Shown piece after piece: positions 41,107 through 50,435 of a stretch of 64,000 nucleotides of DNA. How positions within the stretch are numbered: the stretch's first letter is position 1; the number at the start of each line of letters is the position of its first letter. The notes below the pieces were generated by a model that had not been told where the DNA came from, searched no databases, and saw nothing but the letters and a program-made list of their open reading frames with translations. This DNA comes from Agreia sp. Leaf210 (lineage in GTDB: Bacteria; Actinomycetota; Actinomycetes; Actinomycetales; Microbacteriaceae). Made by a program: the position numbers and the translations under genes. The DNA lies in contig NZ_LMKK01000001.1 of the NCBI RefSeq assembly GCF_001421485.1, positions 5,717-69,716 on the forward strand, read 5' to 3'.

Positions 41107-42084
41107 CTAGCGTGTGGTGCCCGCGACCTTCGGCAGAGCGCCGCCGGCGGCGGCGTTGCGGTCGGGGCGGAAGTTGGTGAAGTCGATCGAGGGAATCCCC
41201 TTGACCAGGTCGATCTCGTTCTCGATGTGCGCGGCTTCCCACTCTTCGGGGCCCACGAGGGGCAACCGAACGCGGGGACTGCCGATACGGCCGAGGCCGT
41301 GAAGAATGTATTTGGCCGCTACCGTGCCGGGTACGTGGGTCATGACCGCGCGAACGAGCGGTTCGAGCGACTGGTGCGCGGCCGTGGCCGTGGCCAGATC
41401 CCCGGCGTTCACGGCGTCGACCATCACTCGATACGGGCCGGAGGCGATGTTGTTCGTGACGCCGATCAGACCGGTCGCGCCGATCGACAGATGCGGCAGC
41501 ACGTTGGCGTCGTCGCCGGAGAAGTACATGAGGTCGGTCTGGTTGATGACGCGACTGACCTCGCTGAAGTCGCCCTTGGCGTCTTTGATGGCGAGGATGT
41601 TTGGGTGCTTCGCGAGTCGGAGGATCGTCTCGTAGGTGATGGGCACGCCCGTACGACCCGGGATGTCGTAGAGAATGACCGGCAGATCGGTGGAATCGGC
41701 GATCATGCGGAAGTGCGTCAGCAGCCCGGCCTGCGTGGGCTTGTTGTAGTAGGGAGTCACGACGAGATTGCCGTCGGCGCCGGCCTTCTCGCTCTGGCGA
41801 GCGAGCTGCATGGCGTGCGCGGTCTCGTTCGACCCTCCGCCCGTGAGTACCTTCGCGCGACCTGCAGAGACCGACTTGGCGACCTGCACGAGCTGGAGCT
41901 TCTCCGCGTCGGTGAGCGTCGAGGTCTCCCCCGTCGTCCCCGAGACGACGATGCCGTCTGCACCATGACTGATGACGTTGTCAATGTGCTTCTCGACGCT
42001 CGGCCAGTCGACCTCTCCGTCGGCTGTGAACGGGGTGACGAGGGCCACGAGTACCTGGCCGAACGGATTCTCTTTCGTGATCAC
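41107..42084 (-). CDS. dapA: 4-hydroxy-tetrahydrodipicolinate synthase
   Basis: Condenses pyruvate and aspartate semialdehyde, the first step to DAP and lysine. The 325 residues form a TIM barrel with SGTTGETSTLT (48-58), YYNKPTQAGL (112-121), catalytic tyrosine in LYDIPGRTG (about 139), and the Schiff-base lysine K167 in AIKDAKGD. GTG start at 42084; TAGCCT stands seven bases upstream, suggesting a leaderless message. The C-terminal tail is about 20 residues longer than the usual. Confidence 0.96.
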   Translation of the reverse strand: MITKENPFGQVLVALVTPFTADGEVDWPSVEKHIDNVISHGADGIVVSGTTGETSTLTDAEKLQLVQVAKSVSAGRAKVLTGGGSNETAHAMQLARQSEKAGADGNLVVTPYYNKPTQAGLLTHFRMIADSTDLPVILYDIPGRTGVPITYETILRLAKHPNILAIKDAKGDFSEVSRVINQTDLMYFSGDDANVLPHLSIGATGLIGVTNNIASGPYRVMVDAVNAGDLATATAAHQSLEPLVRAVMTHVPGTVAAKYILHGLGRIGSPRVRLPLVGPEEWEAAHIENEIDLVKGIPSIDFTNFRPDRNAAAGGALPKVAGTTR

Positions 42085-42132
42085 GGGTTACAGGCTACCG
42101 GTCGTACAAGCCCGCACACTGACACGTCGGCG

Positions 42133-43047
42133 TCAGAATCCGAGTCGCCCGAGTTGCTTGGGGTCACGCTGCCAGTCTTTCGCCACTTTGACTCGCAGAC
42201 TGAGAAACACCTGCTTGCCGATGAGGGGTTCGATCTGCTCGCGGGCGGTGGCGCCGACGGCGCCCAACCTCGATCCGCCCTTGCCGATGATGATGGCCTT
42301 CTGGCTGTCGCGCTCGACGAACACATTCGCGTAGATCTCGACGAGCTCGCGGTCGTCGCGCTCGATGATGTCGTCGATGGTCACAGCCAGCGAGTGCGGC
42401 AGCTCGTCGTGCACTCCCTCGAGCGCGGCTTCGCGGATGAATTCGGAGATGCGCGCCTCGAGCCCTTCGTCGGTCGTCTGCTCGGTCGGGTAGAGCTGAG
42501 GCGACACGGGGAGGAGACGGATCAGCTCGGCTGACAGGATATCGAGCTGGATGCTGCTCTGAGCCGACACCGGAACGACCGCGGCCCAGTCGCGCAGCTC
42601 GGACACGGCGAGGAGCTGCTCGGCGACGGCCGGACGCGATGCCGCATCGATCTTGGTGACGATGGCGACCTTCTTCGCCTTGGGGAAGCTCTCGAGCTGC
42701 TCGTTGATGAACCGATCGCCGGGGCCGAGTTTCTCGTTGGCAGGGATGCAGAACCCGATCACGTCGACGTCGCCGAGGGTGGTCTGCACGATCGCGTTCA
42801 GCCGCTCGCCCAGGAGCGTGCGCGGCCGGTGCATGCCCGGAGTGTCGACGAGGATCAGCTGCCCGTCCTCGCGGTGCACGATCCCTCGAATCGCTCTCCT
42901 GGTCGTCTGCGGCTTCGAGGAGGTGATCGCGACCTTCTCCCCCACCAGGGCGTTGGTCAGTGTCGACTTGCCGACGTTGGGACGCCCCACGAACGAGACG
43001 AATCCCGCTCGGAAGTCGGGGGTTTGTGCAGTGCCGGAGTCGGTCAC
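42133..43047 (-). CDS. era: GTPase Era
   Basis: Binds 16S rRNA and helps 30S maturation. The 304 residues have the G domain with G1 GRPNVGKSTL (21-30), the G2 region PQTTRRAIRG, DTPGMH and TKID, then the KH domain near the C-terminus (about 215-290, VERDSQKAIIIGKGGSRLGAVG). Its GTG overlaps the stop of the CNNM gene. Confidence 0.96.
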   Translation of the reverse strand: MTDSGTAQTPDFRAGFVSFVGRPNVGKSTLTNALVGEKVAITSSKPQTTRRAIRGIVHREDGQLILVDTPGMHRPRTLLGERLNAIVQTTLGDVDVIGFCIPANEKLGPGDRFINEQLESFPKAKKVAIVTKIDAASRPAVAEQLLAVSELRDWAAVVPVSAQSSIQLDILSAELIRLLPVSPQLYPTEQTTDEGLEARISEFIREAALEGVHDELPHSLAVTIDDIIERDDRELVEIYANVFVERDSQKAIIIGKGGSRLGAVGATAREQIEPLIGKQVFLSLRVKVAKDWQRDPKQLGRLGF

Positions 43048-44333
43048 TCGGATCCTCTCTCTGAGACGGCCGGCGTCGCCGACATGTCTCGTTGCACCAG
43101 AACGGTGCTGATTCTTTTGCGTCGACCCTCTGTACGTTCCGCCGTGAGCACGAGGCCCGACGTCGTCACGCGAGATCCGCTCGACGGCAGGCGACCGAGT
43201 TCCTTCGAGAGGAGCCCGCCCACGGAGTCGACGTCGTCGTCGTCGAGTTCGAGGTCGAAGAGCTCGCCGAGTTCGTCGACAGGAAGCCGTGCGCTGACTC
43301 TGTAGACGCCGTCCGACACGTTCTCCACCTCCACGATCTCTCGGTCGTACTCGTCGGAGATGTCTCCGACCAGCTCCTCGATCAGGTCTTCGAGGGTGAC
43401 GAGCCCGGCGATTCCACCGTACTCATCCACAACCATGGCGAGGTGATTGGAGTCGAGTTGCATCTGTCGTAGCGTGTCGTCAACTTTCTTCGACTCGGGC
43501 ACGAACAGGGCGGGGCGTGCGAGCTCGCGAACGGTCTGCTTGTCGACGGCTGCGGGCTTCTCGTGGGTGAGGCGCGCGACATCGCGCAGGTACAGGATGC
43601 CGACGATCTCATCGACGTCGTCTGCCACCACCGGCATGCGCGACACTCCGGTGCTGAGGAACAGCCCCATGCCCTGGCCGACCGTGGCGGTGTCGTCGAC
43701 GGTCACCATGTCTGTGCGCGGGATCATGACCTCGCGCACGACGGTGTCCGAGAAGTCGATGATCGAGTGGATGAGCTCGCGATCCTCTTCTTCGAGAACG
43801 TCGAGCTCCGTCGCCTCGTCGACCATGCTGAGGAGCTGCTGCTCCGAGGTGAAGGCCGCGGATCGAGGACGGCCCGGCGTCACCCGGTTGCCGAAGGTGA
43901 CGAGCGCGCCGGCGATGGGACCGAGCACCACGCGGAGAGCGTGGACCAGGAACGCCGTCAGACCGATCACGGCCTCCGGGTGCGCCCTCCCCACACTGCG
44001 CGGACTCGACCCCACGAGAACGAATGAGACCGTCGTCATGATCAGAGCCGCGAACAGGAGAACGAGCCACGGGCCATCGATCCAGACCGTGAGAACGATC
44101 GTGACGAGAACCGCTGCGGTCGTCTCTGAGACGACGCGGGCGAAGTTCACCGCGTTCATGTGAGGACTCGGATCTGCGGCGATCGCGCGCAGCGATCTCT
44201 TCGCCCGGTACTTCTCCGCGAGCTCGGCGATGTCGGCCCTGGAGAGGACAACGAGAGCCGAGTCGGTGGCCGCGAACAGCCCGCCCAGTGCCACGAGCAG
44301 GAACGCGGCGACCAGGAAGAGTGCAGTGATCAT
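43044..44333 (-). CDS. CNNM/CorC-family membrane protein with CBS domains
   Basis: 429 residues: an N-terminal DUF21/CNNM transmembrane domain (about 1-140, three to four spans), two CBS domains (about 180-310, RTDMVTVDD and [16 protein letters not shown]), and a CorC/HlyC transporter-associated C-terminal domain (about 330-415). Proteins of this kind are linked to magnesium or cobalt efflux; the name hemolysin is historical. Position between ybeY and era is standard. Its ATG overlaps the ybeY stop (ATGA). Confidence 0.88.
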   Translation of the reverse strand: MITALFLVAAFLLVALGGLFAATDSALVVLSRADIAELAEKYRAKRSLRAIAADPSPHMNAVNFARVVSETTAAVLVTIVLTVWIDGPWLVLLFAALIMTTVSFVLVGSSPRSVGRAHPEAVIGLTAFLVHALRVVLGPIAGALVTFGNRVTPGRPRSAAFTSEQQLLSMVDEATELDVLEEEDRELIHSIIDFSDTVVREVMIPRTDMVTVDDTATVGQGMGLFLSTGVSRMPVVADDVDEIVGILYLRDVARLTHEKPAAVDKQTVRELARPALFVPESKKVDDTLRQMQLDSNHLAMVVDEYGGIAGLVTLEDLIEELVGDISDEYDREIVEVENVSDGVYRVSARLPVDELGELFDLELDDDDVDSVGGLLSKELGRLPSSGSRVTTSGLVLTAERTEGRRKRISTVLVQRDMSATPAVSERGSE

Positions 44334-44797
44334 GTACGTCGGCGACGCTCGGTGGCGGCGAAGCCGGTGAGGATGTCGCGCTGCAGACCGAACATCTCCT
44401 TCTCCTCGTCGGGTTCGGCGTGGTCGAATCCGAGGAGGTGGAGGACACCGTGAGCCGTCAGCAGCTGGAGCTCGTCGAGGATCGTGTGACCCGCGCCGGC
44501 GGCCTGCACCTCCGCGACCTGGGGGCACAGAACGATGTCGCCGAGCAGGCCCGGTGGGGTCGGCGCGTCCTCGGTGCCGGGGCGCAACTCGTCCATGGGA
44601 AAGCTCAGGACGTCGGTCGGCCCGGGCTCGTCCATCCACTGCACATGAAGCTGTTCCATGGCGGCCTCGTCTACCAGGACGATGGCGAGCTCCGCGTCGG
44701 GATGCACATGGAGCTGGTCGAGCGCGTAGGTCGCGAGCCGCAGAATGGCCGTTTCGTCGACCGGAATCGCGGACTCGTTGTTGATCTCGATGCTCAT
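44330..44797 (-). CDS. ybeY: Endoribonuclease YbeY
   Basis: Zinc-dependent RNase involved in 16S 3'-end maturation and ribosome quality control. The 155 residues carry the metal motif H116-x3-H120-x5-H126 in [11 protein letters not shown] and the preceding [11 protein letters not shown]. It starts on an ATG overlapping the phoH stop (ATGA). Confidence 0.95.
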   Translation of the reverse strand: MSIEINNESAIPVDETAILRLATYALDQLHVHPDAELAIVLVDEAAMEQLHVQWMDEPGPTDVLSFPMDELRPGTEDAPTPPGLLGDIVLCPQVAEVQAAGAGHTILDELQLLTAHGVLHLLGFDHAEPDEEKEMFGLQRDILTGFAATERRRRT

Positions 44798-45837
44798 CGC
44801 GTCTTCTTGTACCTTTGGTCTCGCTCGGAGGCGCCGATCGTGTCGCCGGCCTTCTTGGCCATCTGAATCTGGTCGTACTTCGTGTAGGCGTCGACGATCT
44901 GACCCACGAGAGTGTGCCGGACGACGTCGGCGCTGGTCATGGTGGCGAAGTGGATGTCGTCGATGTCGCCGAGCACTCGGGTCACCAGCTGGAGTCCGCT
45001 CGTGCCCATGGGCAGGTCGACCTGTGTGATGTCGCCGGTGATCACCATGCGCGAGCCGAAGCCCAGACGGGTGAGGAACATCTTCATCTGCTCGGGCGTG
45101 GTGTTCTGCGCCTCGTCGAGCACGATGAACGAATCGTTGAGCGTGCGCCCGCGCATGTAGGCGAGCGGAGCGACCTCGATCGTTCCCGCGGCCAGGAGCT
45201 TCGGCACGACTTCGGGATCGAGCATCTCATTGAGTGCGTCGTAGAGGGGACGGAGGTACGGATCGATCTTGTCGGTGAGGCTTCCCGGAAGGTAGCCGAG
45301 TCGCTCTCCCGCCTCGACGGCGGGGCGGGTGAGAATGATGCGATTGACCTCTTTGCGCTGCAGCGCCTGCACCGCCTTGGCCATCGCGAGGTACGTCTTG
45401 CCCGTGCCGGCCGGCCCGATTCCGAAGACGATGGTGTTCTCGTCGATCGCGTCGACGTAGGCCTTCTGACCGGCTGTCTTCGGCCGGATGCTCTTGCCCC
45501 GGGTCGAGAGAATCGCTTGCCCGAGTAGATCGACCGGGCTCGCGCTCTTGTCGGCGTCGAGAATCGCAGCGCTCGAGGTGACTTCGGTGGAGGTCAAATC
45601 CTGTCCGTTCTTGATCATGAGAAAAAGTTCTTCGACGAGACGTCTCGCAGCGTCCACGTTGTCGGCATCGTCTCCGGTGAGAGTGACCTCGTTGCCCCTG
45701 ACGTGCACGTCGACGCCCGGATACTGCTTCTCGATCGTCGAGAGGAGCCGGTCTTGCGGCCCGAGCAGGCGCACCATGGCGATGCCGTCGATGTGGATGC
45801 GCGCCTCACCCGACGCGGAATTCTCAGCCGGCGGCAA
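44794..45837 (-). CDS. phoH: PhoH-like ATPase
   Basis: P-loop ATPase often linked to phosphate starvation or RNA metabolism. The 347 residues have an N-terminal KH-like part (about 15-90, [19 protein letters not shown]) and the ATPase domain with [14 protein letters not shown] (Walker A), [10 protein letters not shown] and [15 protein letters not shown] (Walker B). I propose a TTG start at 45837: GGAGAGG stands six bases before it and no ATG or GTG begins the conserved part in frame. It overlaps the HIT gene by 14 bases. The start is uncertain; the protein is not. Confidence 0.9.
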   Translation of the reverse strand: MPPAENSASGEARIHIDGIAMVRLLGPQDRLLSTIEKQYPGVDVHVRGNEVTLTGDDADNVDAARRLVEELFLMIKNGQDLTSTEVTSSAAILDADKSASPVDLLGQAILSTRGKSIRPKTAGQKAYVDAIDENTIVFGIGPAGTGKTYLAMAKAVQALQRKEVNRIILTRPAVEAGERLGYLPGSLTDKIDPYLRPLYDALNEMLDPEVVPKLLAAGTIEVAPLAYMRGRTLNDSFIVLDEAQNTTPEQMKMFLTRLGFGSRMVITGDITQVDLPMGTSGLQLVTRVLGDIDDIHFATMTSADVVRHTLVGQIVDAYTKYDQIQMAKKAGDTIGASERDQRYKKTR

Positions 45838-46186
45838 GGGAACCCTCTCCGAGGCCTCCGGCGAGGACGTGCGCGTGAACGTGGAACACCGTCTGCCCGG
45901 CGGCCTCTCCGGTGTTGAACACCAGGCGGAACTCGCCGCCCGCGCGCTCGTCGGCGATGCGGGATGCGAGAGCGACGATCTCGGCGAGCAGTGCAGGGTC
46001 GCCGGCAGCAAGCTCGACGACGTTGCGGTACTTCTCGGTCTTGGGCACGACGAGAACGTGTACCGGCGCCTTCGGAGCGATGTCTTCGAACGCGATGACC
46101 GTATCGGTCTCGGCAATGATGGTCGCGGGGATCTCTCGCGCGACGATGCGGGAGAAGATGGAGGGTGCGTCGCCTGAGGTTGACAT
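45824..46186 (-). CDS. HIT-family nucleotide-binding protein
   Basis: Small nucleotide phosphoramidase of the HINT branch. The 120 residues contain VLVVPKTEKY and the histidine triad HVHAHVL with H102, H104 and H106. The physiological substrate is unknown. TAAGAT lies six bases before the ATG. It leads the phoH-ybeY-CNNM-era run. Confidence 0.92.
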   Translation of the reverse strand: MSTSGDAPSIFSRIVAREIPATIIAETDTVIAFEDIAPKAPVHVLVVPKTEKYRNVVELAAGDPALLAEIVALASRIADERAGGEFRLVFNTGEAAGQTVFHVHAHVLAGGLGEGSLAAG

Positions 46187-46192
46187 GTCTCT

Positions 46193-46198
46193 ATCTTA
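46193..46198 (-). promoter_or_regulatory. Predicted leaderless -10 box of HIT gene
   Basis: Minus strand TAAGAT, AGAGAC, ATG. Confidence 0.5.
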
Positions 46199-46270
46199 AG
46201 AGCGTCGTCGCCGACGCGGCAGGCGCCGCCGGGCGAGTTCGCTCTGGGCACAGCCCGGAGAAGGCGCCCG

Positions 46271-47011
46271 TCACCAGCGGTCGAGTCGCACGTTGAGCAC
46301 GGAGAGCGCCGATGGACCAGCGGTCGACGTGCGCAGGATCTCATCGCCGAGCCGCACCCGGATCGCACCGCGGCTCTCGAACAGATCGAGTTCGTGCGGG
46401 GCGATGCCGCCCTCGGGGCCGACCACCAGAATCAGGATGCGCGCATCCGCGGGAAGCTCGACCTGAGAGAGGCGGGTCTCGGCCGACGGGTCGAGCACGA
46501 GCACCGTCGCGTCTTCAGCGAGTCGAGCGAGCTGCTTGGTGTTCATGTGCTGCTCGACGGAGGGCACCCACGAGCGGATCGACTGCTTGGCGGCCTCGCG
46601 CACGATCGCGCCCCAGCGCTCCATACCCTTCGTGATCTTCGCACCCGTCCATTTCGACACCGATCGCTCGGCAGCCCACGGAATGACTCCGGATGCGCCG
46701 AGCTCGGTCGCCGCCTGCACGGCCAGTTCGTCGCGGTCTCCCTTGGCGAGCGCCTGAGCCAACCAGACTTCGGGAATCGGCGCCGAATCCAGGATCGACG
46801 ACTCGACCCGGATCTCGAGCGCCGCCGGCTCCACCCTGCTGATCGGTCCGCGAACCACGAGCCCGGCGCCGTCACCGATCGAGATGACCTCCCCGACGCG
46901 AAGGCGGTTCACGGTCACCGCGTGACGCGCCTCGGGTCCGTCGAGCGCCACGACATCGCCGACGGCGTGCGGCACCGTTGCGAGGTCGGAGCGCAGAAAC
47001 AGGGAGCTCAT
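46271..47011 (-). CDS. rsmE: 16S rRNA (uracil-1498-N3)-methyltransferase
   Basis: Methylates U1498 of 16S rRNA. The 246 residues have an N-terminal PUA-like domain (about 1-70) and the SPOUT domain with RSVSKWTGAK, REAAKQSIRSWVP, VVGPEGGIAPHEL and LGDEILRTSTAGPSAL, the family signature. It starts two bases after the dnaJ stop. Confidence 0.93.
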   Translation of the reverse strand: MSSLFLRSDLATVPHAVGDVVALDGPEARHAVTVNRLRVGEVISIGDGAGLVVRGPISRVEPAALEIRVESSILDSAPIPEVWLAQALAKGDRDELAVQAATELGASGVIPWAAERSVSKWTGAKITKGMERWGAIVREAAKQSIRSWVPSVEQHMNTKQLARLAEDATVLVLDPSAETRLSQVELPADARILILVVGPEGGIAPHELDLFESRGAIRVRLGDEILRTSTAGPSALSVLNVRLDRW

Positions 47012-47013
47012 GG

Positions 47014-48120
47014 TCAGACGTTGAGGAAGCGGTCGCGCAGCTTGGCGAACAGTCCCTGCTGGAAGTGGCCGAGCGTCGGGGCAGGGTACTTGTGAGCTTT
47101 CGCCAGCTGCTTCACGAGCTCCTTCTGCTTGTGGTCGAGCTTCGTGGGCGTCGTGACCTGGACACCGATCTTGAGATCGCCTCGGCCCTGGCCGCGCAGG
47201 TGGGTGATGCCGCGACCCTTCACCGTGATGATCTCCGCGCTCTGCGTCCCGGGCTTGATCTCCACCTCGATGTCGCCGTCGAGAGCCGTGACCGACGAGG
47301 TCGTGCCGAGTACGGCATCCCACATGAAGACCTCGAGCGTGCAGAGGATGTCGTCGCCACTGCGGCTGAAGACGTCGTGGTGCCGCACCTTCATCTCGAG
47401 GTACAGGTCTCCATTCGGGCCGCCGGCGGGGCCGACCTCGCCCTGGCCGATGAGCTGCAGCCGAAGACCCGTGTCGACTCCGGCGGGGATGTCGACCGGA
47501 ATGGAGCGACGGGCACGCACGCGGCCCTGGCCCTGGCAGGTGACGCAGGGAGCGGGGATGACGGTGCCGTAGCCGCGGCAGGTGCCGCAGGGCGCGCTCG
47601 TCATGACGTTGCCGAGAAGAGACCGCACGGCCCGCTGGATCTGACCGCTTCCGCCGCAGATGTCACAGGTGACGGGGGATGTTCCGGGCTGGCAGCACGA
47701 GCCGTTGCAGGTCTCGCAGACCACGGCCGTGTCGACCTCGAGGTCACGGTGCGTTCCGAAGATGACTTCGCCGAGGTCAATCTCGACGCGCAGCAGGGCG
47801 TCCTGCCCGCGCTCTTCACGCGATTTCGGACCCCGTGAGCCGCCCTGCGCTCCGAAGAAGGTCTCGAAGATGTCGCCGAAGCCGCCGAAGCCACCCTGCC
47901 CGCCGGGATACCCCTGCTGAGGCCCTCGGTCGTAGTCGCGGCGCTGCCCTGGATCGCTCAGCACGTCGTAGGCGTGGGTCACGGCCTTGAACTTCTCTTC
48001 GGCGTCGGGTGCCGAGTTCACGTCGGGGTGCAGCTCGCGGGCCAGACGCCGATAGGCCTTCTTGATCTCTTCGGGGGTGGCGCTCTTGTCTACGCCGAGC
48101 ACGTCGTAATGGTCAGCCAC
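47014..48120 (-). CDS. dnaJ: Chaperone DnaJ
   Basis: Co-chaperone of DnaK. The 368 residues have the J domain with HPD at 31-33, a Gly/Phe linker (about 68-90), four zinc-finger repeats (about 127-200) and the substrate-binding C-terminal domains. The first zinc repeat reads CETCNGSC, where the last glycine of CxxCxGxG is a cysteine; the others (CDICGGSG, CGTCRGYG, CVTCQGQG) are regular. It lies after hrcA, the HrcA-controlled second dnaJ of actinobacteria; no dnaK or grpE is nearby. Confidence 0.95.
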   Translation of the reverse strand: MADHYDVLGVDKSATPEEIKKAYRRLARELHPDVNSAPDAEEKFKAVTHAYDVLSDPGQRRDYDRGPQQGYPGGQGGFGGFGDIFETFFGAQGGSRGPKSREERGQDALLRVEIDLGEVIFGTHRDLEVDTAVVCETCNGSCCQPGTSPVTCDICGGSGQIQRAVRSLLGNVMTSAPCGTCRGYGTVIPAPCVTCQGQGRVRARRSIPVDIPAGVDTGLRLQLIGQGEVGPAGGPNGDLYLEMKVRHHDVFSRSGDDILCTLEVFMWDAVLGTTSSVTALDGDIEVEIKPGTQSAEIITVKGRGITHLRGQGRGDLKIGVQVTTPTKLDHKQKELVKQLAKAHKYPAPTLGHFQQGLFAKLRDRFLNV

Positions 48121-48216
48121 GCGGGCGTCTCCTTATAAGTCGGGATTCGCTGACCGTGAAGCGGCAGCGTTCTGTCAGATGGGGGCGGCGTCCGGACGAC
48201 GCGCGGGGAAGAAGGG

Positions 48217-49239
48217 TCAACTCTCTCCGAGGGCGCGGGAGAGATAGCGGGCCACGGCACGCACGGCGGCGATATTGCTCGAATAGTCCATGCGCGTCGG
48301 ACCGAGCACGCCGAGGTGGGCGAGAGAACCGCCCTGTGCGCTGTAGCCGCTGGCCAGGATCGACGTCTCCCCCAGTCCGAACGGAGCGTTCTCGCGGCCG
48401 ATGCTCACCGAGACTCCACGCTGATCAGCCTCGAGCTCGCTGAACAGTCGCAGAAGAACGACCTGTTCTTCGACCGCCTCGAGCACGGGCAGGATGCTGC
48501 CGTGGAAGTCGTTCTCTGTTCGCACGAGGTTGGATGCCCCGGCGATCACCAGCTTGTCGTGGCGCGTGGCCGCGACGTGATCGGCGATGGCGGCGACGAT
48601 GACCCGCACCACCGGCATCCGGGATGCCGCGAACATGCCCGGCAGCTCACCGAGGCGGGCGGCCGCCTCGACGACGCCGACGCCGGTCAGGGCCGTGTTG
48701 AGCTTGGCGCGGAGCTCTCCGAGGAAGTCGACGTCGACCTCGCTGGGCACGTCGACGACGCGCTGGTCGACGTGCCCAGAGTCTGTGATCACGACGAGGA
48801 GGAGCTTCTGCGGCGCCAGGGCGACGACCTCGAGGTGGCGGAACCGCGCCTGCTGCAACGACGGGTACTGCACCATCGCGACCTGTCGGGTCAGCTGGGT
48901 GAGAAGGCGCACCGTGCGTGCGAGAACGTCGTCGAGGTCGGCGGATTCGCCGAGGAACGTCTCGATCGCCTGGCGCTGAGCCGAGGTGAGGGGCTTGAGG
49001 TCGGCCAGGTGGTCGACGAACAGGCGGTAGCCCTTGTCGGTGGGGATGCGCCCGGACGACGTGTGCGGAGCGGTGATCAGCTCTTCTTCTTCGAGGAGCG
49101 CCATGTCGTTTCGGATGGTGGCCGCGGACACGCCGAACGAGTGTCGATCGACGATCGACTTGGAGCCCACGGGCTCACGGGAGGCCACATAGTCTTGAAC
49201 GATGACGCGGAGCACTTCGAGGCTGCGGTCTGACACCAT
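48217..49239 (-). CDS. hrcA: Heat-inducible repressor HrcA
   Basis: Binds CIRCE and represses heat-shock genes. The 340 residues have an N-terminal winged helix (about 1-75; VGSKSIVDRHSFGVSAATIRND, split around 22-43), then a GAF-like dimerisation domain. ATG 49239 follows a GGGAGGTG site; the frame to 49398 runs through the CIRCE and is not used. The gene is autoregulated through the operator at 49295-49321. Confidence 0.95.
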   Translation of the reverse strand: MVSDRSLEVLRVIVQDYVASREPVGSKSIVDRHSFGVSAATIRNDMALLEEEELITAPHTSSGRIPTDKGYRLFVDHLADLKPLTSAQRQAIETFLGESADLDDVLARTVRLLTQLTRQVAMVQYPSLQQARFRHLEVVALAPQKLLLVVITDSGHVDQRVVDVPSEVDVDFLGELRAKLNTALTGVGVVEAAARLGELPGMFAASRMPVVRVIVAAIADHVAATRHDKLVIAGASNLVRTENDFHGSILPVLEAVEEQVVLLRLFSELEADQRGVSVSIGRENAPFGLGETSILASGYSAQGGSLAHLGVLGPTRMDYSSNIAAVRAVARYLSRALGES

Positions 49240-49294
49240 GTCGCGACACCTCCCTCTCGGCTGCACTCTTTCGTCTACGTAGTCTCGCGAACGA

Positions 49295-49321
49295 TTGGCA
49301 CTCGGAGATCCTGAGTGCCAA
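49295..49321. promoter_or_regulatory. CIRCE operator
   Basis: TTGGCACTC (49295-49303), nine-base spacer, GAGTGCCAA (49313-49321). The arms are perfectly complementary, and close to the TTAGCACTC consensus. It overlaps the hrcA -10 box. Confidence 0.93.
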
Positions 49322-49326
49322 TTATA
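49321..49326 (-). promoter_or_regulatory. -10 box of hrcA
   Basis: Minus strand TATAAT, adjoining CIRCE by one shared base. No clear -35 box at 17 bases. HrcA on CIRCE would cover the transcription start. Confidence 0.6.
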
Positions 49327-49421
49327 TCTCGCCGAGGGCGCCTGGGGATCATTGCCCGCCGGAGGAGTTCCGCAGTATCTTGTGCTGGAAGCCCTCATCC
49401 AGCGACGAAAGGCCGCGACTC

Positions 49422-49976
49422 ATGTCCGATCCCAACGCAACTCCTGAGAACACCTCGGGTGTGGGCGGGCCGACGCCCCCTCCCTACACGCCTCCCGCAG
49501 GCCAGGTCCCACCCGACTTCGGAACCCCGGCCGGCGGCTCGGTCCCGCCGCAGTACGGCACTCCGACCGGTGGCCAGACGCCGCCTCCCGGATACACCCC
49601 TCCGCCCGCCTCTGCGCCCGGTGCGCCGCTCAGCCAGTCCGACGACAAGCTCTGGGCGTCGCTCGCGCACTTCGGTGGCGTCCTCAGCTTCATCCCGCCG
49701 CTGATCATCTGGTTGGTCTTCAAAGACCGCGGCCCTCTCACCAACCAGGAGGGTAAGGAATCGCTGAACTACCAGATCACGATCGCCATCGCGTGGGTCG
49801 CGTACTCGATCGTCGCTGTGATCCTCGGCTTCATTCCCATCCTCGGTTCGATCCTCGCGCTGATCCTCGTGCTGGCGATCTGGGCCGCCCAGATCGTCTT
49901 TCCGATCATCGGCGGGGTCAAGGTCAACGGCGGTGGCACCTACCGCTACCCGTTCGCGATCCGACTCATCAAGTAG
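49422..49976 (+). CDS. DUF4870 membrane protein with Pro/Gly-rich head
   Basis: 184 residues. The first 70 are low-complexity, with repeats like TPPPYTPP, GTPAGGSVPP and GTPTGGQTPP. The rest is a DUF4870 domain: DDKLWASLAHFGGVLSFIPPL (about 74-94), a conserved NYQITIAIAW and C-terminal YRYPFAIRLIK, with three spans. The head is probably cytoplasmic. Function unknown. The next gene is a paralogue, about 36 per cent identical by eye over the domain, so a tandem duplication is likely. Confidence 0.8.
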   Translation: MSDPNATPENTSGVGGPTPPPYTPPAGQVPPDFGTPAGGSVPPQYGTPTGGQTPPPGYTPPPASAPGAPLSQSDDKLWASLAHFGGVLSFIPPLIIWLVFKDRGPLTNQEGKESLNYQITIAIAWVAYSIVAVILGFIPILGSILALILVLAIWAAQIVFPIIGGVKVNGGGTYRYPFAIRLIK

Positions 49977-49987
49977 CCCGCTGAAGG

Positions 49988-50027
49988 GAAGCGCCGGTCG
50001 TCACATCGAGTCGATCGGCGCTTCTTT
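49988..50027 (+). terminator. Terminator between the DUF4870 genes
   Basis: GAAGCGCCG (49988-49996) pairs with CGGCGCTTC (50016-50024), extended by a wobble and three more pairs, and is followed by TTTGGTTT. The two paralogues are therefore probably transcribed separately. Confidence 0.7.
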
Positions 50028-50041
50028 GGTTTAATGGGGGC

Positions 50042-50422
50042 ATGACTGCAGCCCCGCCACCGTTCGAAGCCGCGTACCAGCCCCAGCCCCCGATGGCGCC
50101 GCAAGATCAGCGACTCTGGTCGACGCTGATCCACCTCGGCGGAATCCTCTTCGGATTCCTACCCGCACTCGTCGGCTATCTCGTCCTGAAAGACCGAGGC
50201 GACTTCATTCGCCAGCACACCCGCGAAGAATTGAACTTCCAGATCTCGCTGGCGATCTATCTGACCGCCACCGTGCTCCTCGGCTTCATCACCTTCTTCA
50301 TCGGAACGATCCTCGCGTTCCCCCTCGCGATCGCCGCGATCATCTTCATGATCATCGCGGCAGTCAAAGCGAACGCCGGCGAGTACTACCGCTACCCGCT
50401 GACCATCCGCTTCGTGAAGTGA
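50042..50422 (+). CDS. DUF4870 membrane protein, short paralogue
   Basis: 126 residues, same domain as its neighbour: QRLWSTLIHLGGILFGFLPAL, LNFQISLAIYL and the closing YYRYPLTIRFVK, with three spans. The low-complexity head is only about 20 residues. TTTAAT lies six bases before the ATG, directly behind the terminator, so it may have its own leaderless promoter. Function unknown. Confidence 0.8.
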   Translation: MTAAPPPFEAAYQPQPPMAPQDQRLWSTLIHLGGILFGFLPALVGYLVLKDRGDFIRQHTREELNFQISLAIYLTATVLLGFITFFIGTILAFPLAIAAIIFMIIAAVKANAGEYYRYPLTIRFVK

Positions 50423-50435
50423 CTCCTGTCGGGCG

